Part shown: one piece after another, positions 1 to 12,100 of the stretch | Numbering within the stretch: position 1 is the stretch's first letter | Layout of the letters: every line of letters starts with the position of its first letter | Assembly: GCA_032718475.1 (NCBI GenBank) | Contig: JAUCBJ010007562.1 | Location: forward strand, 1-64,000 | Reading direction: 5' to 3' | From: Nemertoderma westbladi | Lineage: Eukaryota > Xenacoelomorpha > Nemertodermatida > Nemertodermatidae | DNA length: 64,000 bases | Notes under the pieces: generated by a model | What the model was told of the DNA's origin: nothing | Seen by the model: the letters and a program-made list of their open reading frames with translations, nothing else | Databases searched by the model: none | Position numbers and translations under genes: made by a program

Positions 1-447
1 TTTGGTGCTGCCGGCCGTGACGTGAAGTGTGCCGGTATCGACTGCGGGATGCGCGGATGTGCGACACATTTGGGGCGTTTATCGCCCGAGAAGGGTGGGG
101 TCGTGTTTAGCGGATCGATAACGCCGTGTGACTGCCTATCAATGTTTGCGTTTAACCGCGGGAAGTATGCAAGGTTTCTACACACATTGTTACACTGTGT
201 GTATCAATGTATATGCATAGCGCACCAGATTGGGGGATAATGTGGCAAACACCGCGATAAACAACAGAAGCATTTCTAGTTTATATTTATATAGAAACCG
301 TCGCTGTGTTGGTACGGCCATTTTATTTGTGACTTTCCGTCTCCGGACTTTTCGTCCCGGACTTTTTATCCTGGATTTTAAATTCCCAGACTTTTCGTGC
401 GGGCCTGAGGACCTACTAAATGCAATATTTATACAATATAATATAAG
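1..447. other. Unrecognised flank with a degenerate short repeat
   Basis: I see no convincing gene here. The short open frames have no recognisable domain. At about 331-402 there is a loose tandem repeat of roughly 14 bases built around GGACTTTTCGTCC, about five degraded copies. The rest looks unique and is AT-rich toward 420-450. Confidence 0.4.
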
Positions 448-525
448 GGAACTTCCGACTTCCAGTACCTTGGATCATGGATAGAGAGTAGCAAAAAGGA
501 CATAGAAGTTAGGAAAGCAACTACT
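448..525 (+). pseudogene. Reverse transcriptase C-terminal scrap (plus strand)
   Basis: Read on the plus strand in the frame with GAC at 457-459, the sequence encodes DFQYLGSWIESSKKDIEVRK. This is the conserved post-palm F-x-YLGSWI segment followed by basic residues, as found in RTE-like APE-type non-LTR retrotransposon RTs. The minus-strand element next to it has a matching FCYLGSWI segment, so the match is internally supported. The fragment is only about 25 codons and runs into a CTA trinucleotide run. It points toward the 3' end of the minus-strand element and belongs to a related but different family. It is a dead fragment. Confidence 0.6.
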
Positions 526-539
526 ACTACTACTACTAG
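520..539. repeat. CTA trinucleotide microsatellite
   Basis: About six or seven tandem CTA triplets lie between the plus-strand RT scrap and the 3' end of the minus-strand retrotransposon. They could be a 3' tail of one element or slippage at the junction. Confidence 0.75.
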
Positions 540-568
540 GATCGGCATGCTGCATTGCAGCTGCATTT

Positions 569-927
569 CTAAGAATGCTGTGCCGGCTTGTCGACAAAAT
601 TGCGCCGCCACAACTCCCTATCACCCATGACATTTGCTAGATCATCCGCATCTTCAAGGCCAGAGTGTCCCTTAAGATGCGTCTCAAGAAAGTCATGGGC
701 TGTCCACCATGCTTATTAACTCCATGAGGATGCCAAAGTACAAGATTATGCATTGGCTGGTCCTCACGGCGAAAGCAATGTCCTGCAAAGCGGAGGCGAT
801 TTTGTTCTAGTGTCAAGCTTGGGAGAACCAATGAGACACCTCCAATGTTATATAGCGTCTGGTTGGAGATGTGTGCATTGTACTTGACACAATGAGTCAT
901 TCTCAACCATTCTTGTGAATGTGCCAT
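569..927 (-). pseudogene. Retrotransposon C-terminal tail
   Basis: The frame starting near 927 gives LRMTHCVKYNAHISNQTLY and then RLRFAGHCFRREDQP and a WHPHG block, the usual C-terminal RFAGHC region of RTE-like ORF2 proteins. A further shift is needed near 650-670. The last stretch then reads GLEDADDLANVMGDRELWRR and ends PAQHS before TAG at 571-569. This gives a clear 3' end of the coding part of the element. Confidence 0.7.
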
Positions 928-1255
928 CCAGAGATTTGGTGTCCTCAGCAGTTAGAGCCCAGCATGGACTCCCATAGAGGAGTACTGGAACTACTGCTGC
1001 TATAAATAATCGGACCTCAAGTTTCCGATTAATTCTCGGTGACTTCCAAATCCTATTCCTATTCAAGGAAAGCCTATTCAAGGTTGCCCATGCCTTTCCC
1101 TTACGTATTCGAAGGTCCTCACCTGACTTCCGGATCCATGATCCCAGGTAACAGAAGTCGTCCACATGCTCAAGCATACCATCATTTGAGCTTATGCTCA
1201 TCCGATCAGAGACTTGCTGAGGACTTTCAAAGTAAACTGTCAAAATTTGCAGCAT
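848..1255 (-). pseudogene. RT thumb and connection segment
   Basis: It is in frame with the palm segment after the TAG. It contains FCYLGSWI near residues 33-40, then a basic helix KGKAWATLNRL and the PVLLYGSPCWALT block, which follow the FADD box in related LINE proteins. The reading frame slips near 900-930: the end of this frame no longer matches, while the overlapping frame 637-927 continues the homology. Confidence 0.8.
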
Positions 1256-1258
1256 GTT

Positions 1259-1855
1259 CTAATGAGCCGAGGAGCCGTTGGGCTCTCCCTCCAGTGATTC
1301 TGAGAGTACTCCTAAGTCATCAGCAAAGTCTAGATCAGTTAGATACTTGGCAGGATTTCCTCGACTTCTGGAGCCAGTAGGTGGAGTTACCATCACACCA
1401 TCATCATTATGATGATCTAAGGACATGCGTAGAACATAGTCAACCACAATTATGAACAAGAATGGTGCAAGAGTGTCTCCCTGGAGGACGCCCCATAACA
1501 CATCAAATGGTTCTGTGTCACCGTCAACAGTAGACACAAATGTTGTCGAACCATCGTATACTGATCTGATTGCTGCAATAATTTCATCAGGAATCCCATA
1601 TAATGAAAGTATGCTGAACATAAGTGAGCGAGATACTGAATCAAAGGCCTTGAAGAAATCAACAAAGATAACAGCCAGATGCCTGTCTTTCTTTTTTGAT
1701 AACTCTTCAATTATCCTTCTAAGTGCCAAAATGGGCTCCATGGTCCCACGACCTTTACGGAACCCATTCTGATTTCCACGGAGCAGTCTATCAATGGGAT
1801 CCCTGATGCGATTTAATAGAATTCTATTGTATAGCTTTGCAGCAATCGAGATCAA
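1259..1855 (-). pseudogene. RT palm segment with FADD box
   Basis: The 198-codon segment carries NGFRKGRGT (residues 30-38), the motif A aspartate in FVDFFKAFDS (64-73), GVLQGDTLAPFLF (122-134) and the catalytic FADD box (177-180). These are RT motifs of non-LTR retrotransposons in the right order. The enzyme would copy element RNA at a nicked target site. The segment ends at an in-frame TAG (1259-1261), and the thumb homology continues in the same frame directly after it, so this stop is a point mutation. FF in place of FSK in motif A is another sign of decay. Confidence 0.85.
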
Positions 1856-2225
1856 TGAGATTCCCCGAAAGAACCATAGAGTGTTAGGTTGCCCTTCTTG
1901 GGAACTGGCACCAACTTATTTGTTTTCATTTCTTTTGGGACTCTTGTTGTTTGGTACATGTCTACTATGATGGGATAGATGAGCTTTAAACACTCAGGTA
2001 TTTTAAAGACCTCAGGGGGAACACCATCTACTCCACTGGCACGATTGGTCTTAATGCTCTTTGCAGCAGCCTTCACTTCTGCAAAGGAGATATCGCCAAT
2101 GGGAATATCTGGGAGTACAGACTCAGACACGTTTACTTCTATAAAGTTATCAGGCAATACCCTGTCATTATTGAGGAGCTTTTCAAAGTGGGCCTTCCAA
2201 CCATTGAGGCGATCGGCTGGTAAAC
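1852..2225 (-). pseudogene. RT N-terminal (fingers) segment
   Basis: The segment begins with ADRLNGWKAHFEKLLNND, a pre-RT linker typical of this LINE group, and then gives a SIKTNRASGVDGVPPEVFK block and a PVPKKGN block. These match RT regions 0 to 2, where the incoming template is gripped. The ATG at 2157 is not a true start because homology continues upstream of it to about 2225. The frame is lost near 1860, where the expected GISLIS junction to the palm segment is shifted by one base. Confidence 0.8.
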
Positions 2226-2436
2226 AATCACAATTAAAATATAAATATAAATTTTAATAAACACCGTACGAGTAAAATAATATTCCATTAAAATAAGTCA
2301 TTAAAATGTACAGTATATCAGAAAAAGTTAGTTTATTTTATAGTTAAGTTATTTTATTTTGCGTGTTCGGAGAGGGCGGAGGTGCGGAAGGAACAAGATA
2401 AAGCGTGGTACTTTTCTAGGCAGGGTAGGTTGCAGA
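2226..2436. other. AT-rich spacer
   Basis: This is AT-rich sequence between the truncated retrotransposon and the first tandem array. No gene, RNA or clear mobile-element end is visible. The last part (about 2370-2436) is richer in G and leads into the first repeat unit. Confidence 0.5.
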
Positions 2437-3190
2437 AACGGCAAACACAGGAATTTGAGCGGTCATGGAAGGGGCGAGGGTGCAGGGTAGGTTGCAGAAA
2501 CGGCAAACACAGGAATTGGAGCTGTCATGGAAGGGGCGAGGGCGAGGGGTGAGCAGATCTTATGGTGGAATCCATGGCAGGTGGCTCTAGTAAACACAGG
2601 AATTGGAGCGGTCATGGAAGGGGCGAGGGTTTGAGCAGATCTTATGGTGGAATCCATGGCAGGTGGCTCTAGTAAACACAGGAATTGGAGCGGTCATGGA
2701 AGGGGCGAGGATTTGACCAGATCTTATGGTGGAATCCATGGCAGGTGGCTCTAGTAAACACAGGAATTGGAGCGGTCATGGAAGGGGCAGGGTTTGAGCA
2801 GATCTTATGGTGGAATCCATGGCAGGTGGCTCTTGTAAACAGAGGAATTGGAGCGGTCATGGAAGGGGTGAGGGTTTGAGCAGATCTTATGGTGGAATCC
2901 AGGGCAGGTGGCTCTAGTAAACACAGGAATTGAAGCGCTCATGGAAGGGGCGAGGGTTTGAGCAGATCTTATGGTGGAATCCATGGCAGGTGGCTCTAGT
3001 AAACACAGGAATTGGAGCGGTCATTGAAGGAGCGAGGGTTTGAGCAGATCTTATGGTGGAATCCATGGCAGGTGGCTCTAGTAAACACAGGAATTGGAGC
3101 GGTCATGGAAGGGGCGAGGATTTGAGCAGATCTTATGGTGGAATCCATGGCAGGTGGCTCTAGTAAACACAGGAATTGGAGCGGTCATGG
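2437..3190. repeat. About 82-bp tandem repeat, ~9-10 copies
   Basis: Units share GGAATTGGAGCGGTCATGGA, GCAGATCTTATGGTGGAATC and CAGGTGGCTCTAGTAAACAC. Successive CACAGG landmarks at 2595 and 2677 give a period of 82. The first one or two units (2437-2520) are a shorter type of about 62 bases with a TGCAGAAACGGCAAA segment. The last unit is cut at 3190, where the sequence passes directly into the 43-bp array. The short open frames across it are by-products of the repeat. Confidence 0.9.
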
Positions 3191-6100
3191 AACCTTGGGT
3201 ACGGCTTCCGTAAGGGCCGATCAATGTCAGTGGAACCTTGGGTACGGCCTCCGTAAGGGCCGATCAATGTCAGTGGAACCTTGGGTTATGGCTTCCGTAA
3301 GGGCCGATCAATGTTAGTGGAACCTTGGGTACGGCTTCAGTAAGGGCCAATCAATGTCAGTGGAACCTTGGGTAAGGCTTCCGTAAGGGCCGATCAATCT
3401 CAGTGGAACCTTGGGTATGGCTTCCGTAAGGGCCGATCAATGTCAGTGGAACCTTGGGTACGGCCTCCGTAAGGGCCGATCAATGTCAGTGGAACCTTGG
3501 GTTATGGCTTCCGTAAGGGCCGATCAATGTTAGTGGAACCTTGGGTACGGCTTCAGTAAGGGCCAATCAATGTCAGTGGAACCTTGGGTAAGGCTTCCGT
3601 AAGGGCCGATCAATCTCAGTGGAACCTTGGGTATGGCTTCCGTAAGGGCCGATCAATGTCAGTGGAACCTTGGGTACGTCTTCCATAAGGGCCGATCAAT
3701 GTCAGTGGAACCTTGGGTACGTCTTCCATAAGGGCCAATCAAAGTCAGTGGAACCTTGGGTACAGCTTCCGTGAGGGCCAATCAATGTCAGTGGAACCTT
3801 GGGTATGGCTTCCGTAAGGGCCGATCAATGTGAGTGGAACCTTGGGTATGGCTTCCGTAAGGGCCAATCAATGTCAATGGAACCTTGGGTACGGCTTCCG
3901 TAAGGGCCGATCAATGTGAGTGGAACCTTGGGTATGGCTTCCGTAAGGGCCAATCAATGTCAGTGGAACCTTGGGTAAGGCTTCCGTAAGGGCCGATCAA
4001 TGTCAGTGGAACCTTGGGTAAGGCTTCCGTAAGGGCCGATCAATGTCAGTGGAACCTTGGTTATGACTTCCGTAAGGGCCGATCAATGTGAGTGGAACCT
4101 TGGGTAAGGCTTCCGTAAGGGCCAATCAATGTCAGTGCAACCTTGGGTAAGGCTTCCGTAAGGGCCGATCAATGTCAGTGGAACCTTGGGTAAGGCTTCC
4201 GTAAGGGCCGATCAATGTCAGTGGAACCTTGGGTAAGGCTTCCGTAAGGGCCGATCAATGTCAGTGGAACCTTGGGTAAGGCTTCCGTAAGGGCCGATCA
4301 ATGTCAGTGGAACCTTGGGTAAGGCTTCCGTAAGGGCCGATCAATGTCAGTGGAACCTTGGGTACGGCTTCCGTAAGGGCCGATCAATGTCAGTGGAACC
4401 TTGGGTATGACTTCCGTAAGGGCCGATCAATGTCAGTGGAACCTTGGTTATGACTTCCGTAAGGGCCGCTCAATGCAGTGGAACCTTGGTTATGACTTCC
4501 GTAAGGGCCGATCAAAGTCAGTGGAACCTTGGGTACGGCTTCCGTAAGGGCCGATCAATGTCAGTGGAACCTTGGGTAAGGCTTCCGTAAGGGCCGATCA
4601 ATGTCAGTGGAACCTTGGGTACAGCTTCCATAAGGGCCAATCAATGTCAGTGGAACCTTGGGTACGGCGTCCGTAAGGGCCGATCAATGTGAGTGGAACC
4701 TTGGGTATGACTTCCGTAAGGGCCGCTCAATGCAGTGGAACCTTGGTTATGACTTCCGTAAGGGCCGATCAATGCAGTGGAACCTTGGTTATGACTTCCG
4801 TAAGGGCCGATCAATGTCAGTGGAACCTTGGGTACGGCGTCCGTAAGGGCCGATCAATGTGAGTGGAACCTTGGGTATGACTTCCGTAAGGGCCGCTCAA
4901 TGCAGTGGAACCTTGGTTATGACTTCCGTAAGGGCCGCTCAATGCAGTGGAACCTTGGTTATGACTTCCGTAAGGGCCGATCAATGTCAGTGGAACCTTG
5001 GGTACGGCTTCCGTAAGGGCCGATCAATGTCAGTGGAACCTTGGGTACGGCTTCCGTAAGGGCCGATCAATGTCAGTGGAACCTTGGGTAAGGCTTCCGT
5101 AAGGGCCGATCAATGTCAGTGGAACCTTGGGTAAGGCTTCCGTAAGGGCCAATCAATGTCAGTGGAACCTTGGGTAAGGCTTCCGTAAGGGCCGATCAAT
5201 GTCAGTGGAACCTTGGGTACGGCTTCCGTAAGGGCCGATCAATGTCAGTGGAACCTTGGGTAAGGCTTCCGTAAGGGCCGATCAATGTCAGTGGAACCTT
5301 GGGTAAGGCTTCCGTAAGGGCCAATCAATGTCAGTGGAACCTTGGGTACGGCTTCCGTAAGGGCCAATCAATGTCAGTGGAACCTTGGGTAAGGCTTCCG
5401 TAAGGGCCGATCAATGTCAGTGGAACCTTGGGTAAGGCTTCCGTAAGGGCCAATCAATGTCAGTGGAACCTTGGGTAAGGCTTCCGTAAGGGCCAATCAA
5501 TGTCAGTGGAACCTTGGGTAAGGCTTCCGTAAGGGCCAATCAATGTCAGTGGAACCTTGGGTAAGGCTTCCGTAAGGGCCGATCAATGTCAGTGGAACCT
5601 TGGTTATGACTTCCGTAAGGGCCGATCAATGTCAGTGGAACCTTGGTTATGACTTCCGTAAGGGCCAATCAATGTCAGTGGAACCTTGGGTATGGCTTCC
5701 GTAAGGGCCGATCAATGTCAGTGGAACCTTGGGTAAGGCTTCCGTAAGGGCCAATCAATGTCAGTGGAACCTTGGGTATGGCTTCCGTAAGGGCCGATCA
5801 ATGTCAGTGGAACCTTGGGTAAGGCTTCCGTAAGGGCCAATCAATGTCAGTGGAACCTTGGGTATGGCTTCCGTAAGGGCCGATCAATGTCAGTGGAACC
5901 TTGGGTAAGGCTTCCGTAAGGGCCAATCAATGTCAGTGGAACCTTGGTTATGACTTCCGTAAGGGCCAATCAATGTCAGTGGAACCTTGGTTATGACTTC
6001 CGTAAGGGCCAATCAATGTCAGTGGAACCTTGGGTAAGGCTTCCGTAAGGGCCGATCAATGTCAGTGGAACCTTGGGTAAGGCTTCCGTAAGGGCCAATC

Positions 6101-9100
6101 AATGTCAGTGGAACCTTGGTTATGACTTCCGTAAGGGCCAATCAATGTCAGTGGAACCTTGGGTACGGCTTCCGTAAGGGCCAATCAATGTCAGTGGAAC
6201 CTTGGTTATGACTTCCGTAAGGGCCAATCAATGTCAGTGGAACCTTGGGTAAGGCTTCCGTGAGGGCCAATCAATGTCAGTGGAAACTTGGTTATGGCTT
6301 CCGTAAGGGCCGATCAATGTCAGTGGAACCTTGGGTAAGGCTTCCGTAAGGGCCAATCAATGTCAGTGGAACCTTGGTTATGACTTCCGTAAGGGCCAAT
6401 CAATGTCAGTGGAACCTTGGGTATGGCTTCCGTAAGGGCCAATCAATGTCAGTGGAACCTTGGGTAAGGCTTCCGTAAGGGCCAATCAATGTCAGTGGAA
6501 CCTTGGGTATGGCTTCCGTAAGGGCCAATCAATGTCAGTGGAACCTTGGGTAAGGCTTCCGTAAGGGCCAATCAATGTCAGTGGAACCTTGGTTATGACT
6601 TCCGTAAGGGCCAATCAATGTCAGTGGAACCTTGGGTATGGCTTCCGTAAGGGCCAATCAATGTCAGTGGAACCTTGGGTAAGGCTTCCGTAAGGGCCAA
6701 TCAATGTCAGTGGAACCTTGGTTATGACTTCCGTAAGGGCCAATCAATGTCAGTGGAACCTTGGTTATGACTTCCGTAAGGGCCAATCAATGTCAGTGGA
6801 ACCTTGGGTACGGCTTCCGTAAGGGCCAATCAATGTCAGTGGAACCTTGGGTATGGCTTCCGTAAGGGCCAATCAATGTCAGTGGAACCTTGGTTATGAC
6901 TTCCGTAAGGGCCAATCAATGTCAGTGGAACCTTGGTTATGACTTCCGTAAGGGCCAATCAATGTCAGTGGAACCTTGGGTATGGCTTCCGTAAGGGCCA
7001 ATCAATGTCAGTGGAACCTTGGGTAAGGCTTCCGTAAGGGCCAATCAATGTCAGTGGAACCTTGGTTATGACTTCCGTAAGGGCCAATCAATGTCAGTGG
7101 AACCTTGGGTATGGCTTCCGTAAGGGCCAATCAATGTCAGTGGAACCTTGGGTAAGGCTTCCGTAAGGGCCAATCAATGTCAGTGGAACCTTGGTTATGA
7201 CTTCCGTAAGGGCCAATCAATGTCAGTGGAACCTTGGGTATGGCTTCCGTAAGGGCCGATCAATGTCAGTGGAACCTTGGTTATGGCTTCCGTAAGGGCC
7301 AATCAATGTCAGTGGAACCTTGGGTAAGGCTTCCGTAAGGGCCAATCAATGTCAGTGGAACCTTGGGTAAGGCTTCCGTAAGGGCCAATCAATGTCAGTG
7401 GAACCTTGGGTAAGGCTTCCGTAAGGGCCAATCAATGTCAGTGGAACCTTGGGTAAGGCTTCCGTAAGGGCCAATCAATGTCAGTGGAACCTTGGGTAAG
7501 GCTTCCGTAAGGGCCAATCAATGTCAGTGGAACCTTGGGTAAGGCTTCCGTAAGGGCCAATCAATGTCAGTGGAACCTTGGTTATGACTTCCGTAAGGGC
7601 CGATCAATGTCAGTGGAACCTTGGGTAAGGCTTCCGTAAGGGCCAATCAATGTCAGTGGAACCTTGGGTAAGGCTTCCGTAAGGGCCAATCAATGTCAGT
7701 GGAACCTTGGGTAAGGCTTCCGTAAGGGCCAATCAATGTCAGTGGAACCTTGGGTAAGGCTTCCGTAAGGGCCAATCAATGTCAGTGGAACCTTGGGTAT
7801 GGCTTCCGTAAGGGCCAATCAATGTCAGTGGAACCTTGGGTAAGGCTTCCGTAAGGGCCAATCAATGTCAGTGGAACCTTGGGTACGGCTTCCGTAAGGG
7901 CCAATCAATGTCAGTGGAACCTTGGTTATGACTTCCGTAAGGGCCGATCAATGTCAGTGGAACCTTGGTTATGACTTCCGTAAGGGCCGATCAAAGTCAG
8001 TGGAACCTTGGGTACGGCTTCCGTAAGGGCCGATCAATGTCAGTGGAACCTTGGGTAAGGCTTCCGTAAGGGCCGATCAATGTCAGTGGAACCTTGGTTA
8101 TGACTTCCGTAAGGGCCAATCAATGTCAGTGGAACCTTGGTTATGACTTCCGTAAGGGCCAATCAATGTCAGTGGAACCTTGGTTATGACTTCCGTAAGG
8201 GCCAATCAATGTCAGTGGAACCTTGGGTAAGGCTTCCGTAAGTGCCGATCAATGCAGTGGAACCTTGGGTATGGCTTCCGTAAGGGCCGATCAATGTCAG
8301 TGGAACCTTGGTTATGACTTCCGTAAGGGCCAATCAATGTCAGTGGAACCTTGGGTAAGGCTTCCGTAAGTGCCGATCAATGCAGTGGAACCTTGGGTAT
8401 GGCTTCCGTAAGGGCCGATCAATGTCAGTGGAACCTTGGTTATGACTTCCGTAAGGGCCGATCAATGTCAGTGGAACCTTGGTTATGACTTCCGTAAGGG
8501 CCGATCAATGTCAGTGGAACCTTGGGTAAGGCTTCCGTAAGGGCCAATCAATGTCAGTGGAACCTTGGTTATGGCTTCCGTAAGGGCCAATCAATGTCAG
8601 TGGAACCTTGGTTATGACTTCCGTAAGGGCCGATCAATGTCAGTGGAACCTTGGGTAAGGCTTCCGTAAGGGCCAATCAATGTCAGTGGAACCTTGGTTA
8701 TGACTTCCGTAAGGGCCAATCAATGTCAGTGGAACCTTGGTTATGACTTCCGTAAGGGCCAATCAATGTCAGTGGAACCTTGGGTAAGGCTTCCGTAAGG
8801 GCCAATCAATGTCAGTGGAACCTTGGGTAAGGCTTCCGTAAGGGCCAATCAATGTCAGTGGAACCTTGGTTATGGCTTCCGTAAGGGCCAATCAATGTCA
8901 GTGGAACCTTGGTTATGACTTCCGTAAGGGCCAATCAATGTCAGTGGAACCTTGGGTAAGGCTTCCGTAAGGGCCAATCAATGTCAGTGGAACCTTGGGT
9001 AAGGCTTCCGTAAGGGCCAATCAATGTCAGTGGAACCTTGGTTATGGCTTCCGTAAGGGCCAATCAATGTCAGTGGAACCTTGGTTATGACTTCCGTAAG

Positions 9101-12100
9101 GGCCAATCAATGTCAGTGGAACCTTGGGTAAGGCTTCCGTAAGGGCCAATCAATGTCAGTGGAACCTTGGGTAAGGCTTCCGTAAGGGCCAATCAATGTC
9201 AGTGGAACCTTGGTTATGGCTTCCGTAAGGGCCAATCAATGTCAGTGGAACCTTGGTTATGACTTCCGTAAGGGCCGATCAATGTCAGTGGAACCTTGGG
9301 TAAGGCTTCCGTAAGGGCCAATCAATGTCAGTGGAACCTTGGTTATGACTTCCGTAAGGGCCAATCAATGTCAGTGGAACCTTGGTTATGACTTCCGTAA
9401 GGGCCAATCAATGTCAGTGGAACCTTGGGTATGACTTCCGTAAGGGCCAATCAATGTCAGTGGAACCTTGGTTATGACTTCCGTAAGGGCCAATCAATGT
9501 CAGTGGAACCTTGGTTATGACTTCCGTAAGGGCCAATCAATGTCAGTGGAACCTTGGTTATGACTTCCGTAAGGGCCAATCAATGTCAGTGGAACCTTGG
9601 TTATGACTTCCGTAAGGGCCAATCAATGTCAGTGGAACCTTGGTTATGACTTCCGTAAGGGCCAATCAATGTCAGTGGAACCTTGGGTAAGGCTTCCGTA
9701 AGTGCCGATCAATGCAGTGGAACCTTGGGTATGGCTTCCATAAGGGCCAATCAAAGTCAGTGGAACCTTGGGTACAGCTTCCGTGAGGGCCAATCAATGT
9801 CAGTGGAACCTTGGGTAAGGCTTCCGTAAGGGCCAATCAATGTCAGTGGAACCTTGGTTATGACTTCCGTAAGGGCCAATCAATGTCAGTGGAACCTTGG
9901 GTAAGGCTTCCGTAAGGGCCAATCAATGTCAGTGGAACCTTGGTTATGACTTCCGTAAGGGCCGCTCAATGCAGTGGAACCTTGGTTAAGGCTTCCATAA
10001 GGGCCAATCAATGTCAGTGGAACCTTGGGTATGACTTCCGTAAGGGCCAATCAATGTCAGTGGAACCTTGGGTATGACTTCCGTAAGGGCCAATCAATGT
10101 CAGTGGAACCTTGGTTATGACTTCCGTAAGGGCCAATCAATGTCAGTGGAACCTTGGTTATGACTTCCGTAAGGGCCAATCAATGTCAGTGGAACCTTGG
10201 TTATGACTTCCGTAAGGGCCAATCAATGTCAGTGGAACCTTGGGTAAGGCTTCCGTAAGGGCCGATCAATGCAGTGGAACCTTGGGTATGACTTCCGTAA
10301 GGGCCAATCAATGTCAGTGGAACCTTGGTTATGACTTCCGTAAGGGCCAATCAATGTCAGTGGAACCTTGGTTATGACTTCCGTAAGGGCCAATCAATGT
10401 CAGTGGAACCTTGGGTAAGGCTTCCGTAAGGGCCGATCAATGCAGTGGAACCTTGGGTAAGGCTTCCGTAAGGGCCAATCAATGTCAGTGGAACCTTGGT
10501 TATGACTTCCGTAAGGGCCAATCAATGTCAGTGGAACCTTGGTTATGACTTCCGTAAGGGCCAATCAATGTCAGTGGAACCTTGGGTAAGGCTTCCGTAA
10601 GTGCCGATCAATGCAGTGGAACCTTGGGTATGGCTTCCATAAGGGCCAATCAAAGTCAGTGGAACCTTGGGTACAGCTTCCGTGAGGGCCAATCAATGTC
10701 AGTGGAACCTTGGGTATGGCTTCCGTAAGGGCCAATCAATGTCAGTGGAACCTTGGGTACGGCTTCCGTAAGGGCCAATCAATGTCAGTGGAACCTTGGT
10801 TATGACTTCCGTAAGGGCCAATCAATGTCAGTGGAACCTTGGGTAAGGCTTCCGTAAGGGCCAATCAATGTCAGTGGAACCTTGGGTAAGGCTTCCGTAA
10901 GTGCCGATCAATGCAGTGGAACCTTGGGTATGGCTTCCATAAGGGCCAATCAAAGTCAGTGGAACCTTGGGTACAGCTTCCGTGAGGGCCAATCAATGTC
11001 AGTGGAACCTTGGGTAAGGCTTCCGTAAGGGCCAATCAATGTCAGTGGAACCTTGGTTATGACTTCCGTAAGGGCCAATCAATGTCAGTGGAACCTTGGG
11101 TAAGGCTTCCGTAAGGGCCAATCAATGTCAGTGGAACCTTGGTTATGACTTCCGTAAGGGCCAATCAATGTCAGTGGAACCTTGGTTATGACTTCCGTAA
11201 GGGCCAATCAATGTCAGTGGAACCTTGGTTATGACTTCCGTAAGGGCCAATCAATGTCAGTGGAACCTTGGTTATGACTTCCGTAAGGGCCAATCAATGT
11301 CAGTGGAACCTTGGTTATGACTTCCGTAAGGGCCAATCAATGTCAGTGGAACCTTGGGTAAGGCTTCCGTAAGTGCCGATCAATGCAGTGGAACCTTGGG
11401 TATGGCTTCCATAAGGGCCAATCAAAGTCAGTGGAACCTTGGGTACAGCTTCCGTGAGGGCCAATCAATGTCAGTGGAACCTTGGGTATGGCTTCCGTAA
11501 GGGCCGATCAATGTGAGTGGAACCTTGGGTATGGGCCAATCAATGCAGTGGAACCTTGGGTACGGCTTCCGTAAGGGCCAATCAATGTCAGTGGAACCTT
11601 GGTTATGACTTCCGTAAGGGCCAATCAATGTCAGTGGAACCTTGGTTATGACTTCCGTAAGGGCCAATCAATGTCAGTGGAACCTTGGGTACGGCTTCCG
11701 TAAGGGCCAATCAATGTCAGTGGAACCTTGGGTATGACTTCCGTAAGGGCCAATCAATGTCAGTGGAACCTTGGTTATGACTTCCGTAAGGGCCAATCAA
11801 TGTCAGTGGAACCTTGGTTATGACTTCCGTAAGGGCCAATCAATGTCAGTGGAACCTTGGTTATGACTTCCGTAAGGGCCAATCAATGTCAGTGGAACCT
11901 TGGTTATGACTTCCGTAAGGGCCGATCAATGTCAGTGGAACCTTGGGTAAGGCTTCCGTAAGGGCCAATCAATGTCAGTGGAACCTTGGTTATGGCTTCC
12001 GTAAGGGCCAATCAATGTCAGTGGAACCTTGGTTATGACTTCCGTAAGGGCCGATCAATGTCAGTGGAACCTTGGGTAAGGCTTCCGTAAGGGCCAATCA

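Larger units (their letters stand above)
569..2225 (-). mobile_element. 5'-truncated RTE-like non-LTR retrotransposon
   Basis: This is the minus-strand remnant of an APE-type LINE that keeps the linker, RT and C-terminal region in order. The segments run from an RT N-terminal region (2225-1852) through the palm (1855-1259) and thumb (1255-848) to a C-terminal tail ending at a TAG read on the minus strand at 571-569. No endonuclease is left upstream; homology starts near 2225 and then gives way to AT-rich DNA, which fits the 5' truncation common in target-primed reverse transcription. The reading frame is interrupted by a frameshift near 1858, an in-frame TAG at 1259-1261 and at least one frameshift between 850 and 927, with another before the C-terminus. 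Placement in the RTE group is by motif style and is uncertain. Confidence 0.85.

Noticed and set aside
22-484. Plus-strand frames of 72 and 84 codons at the window start
   Set aside because: Composition and content show no domain or conservation, and the second frame runs across the RT scrap in the wrong frame.
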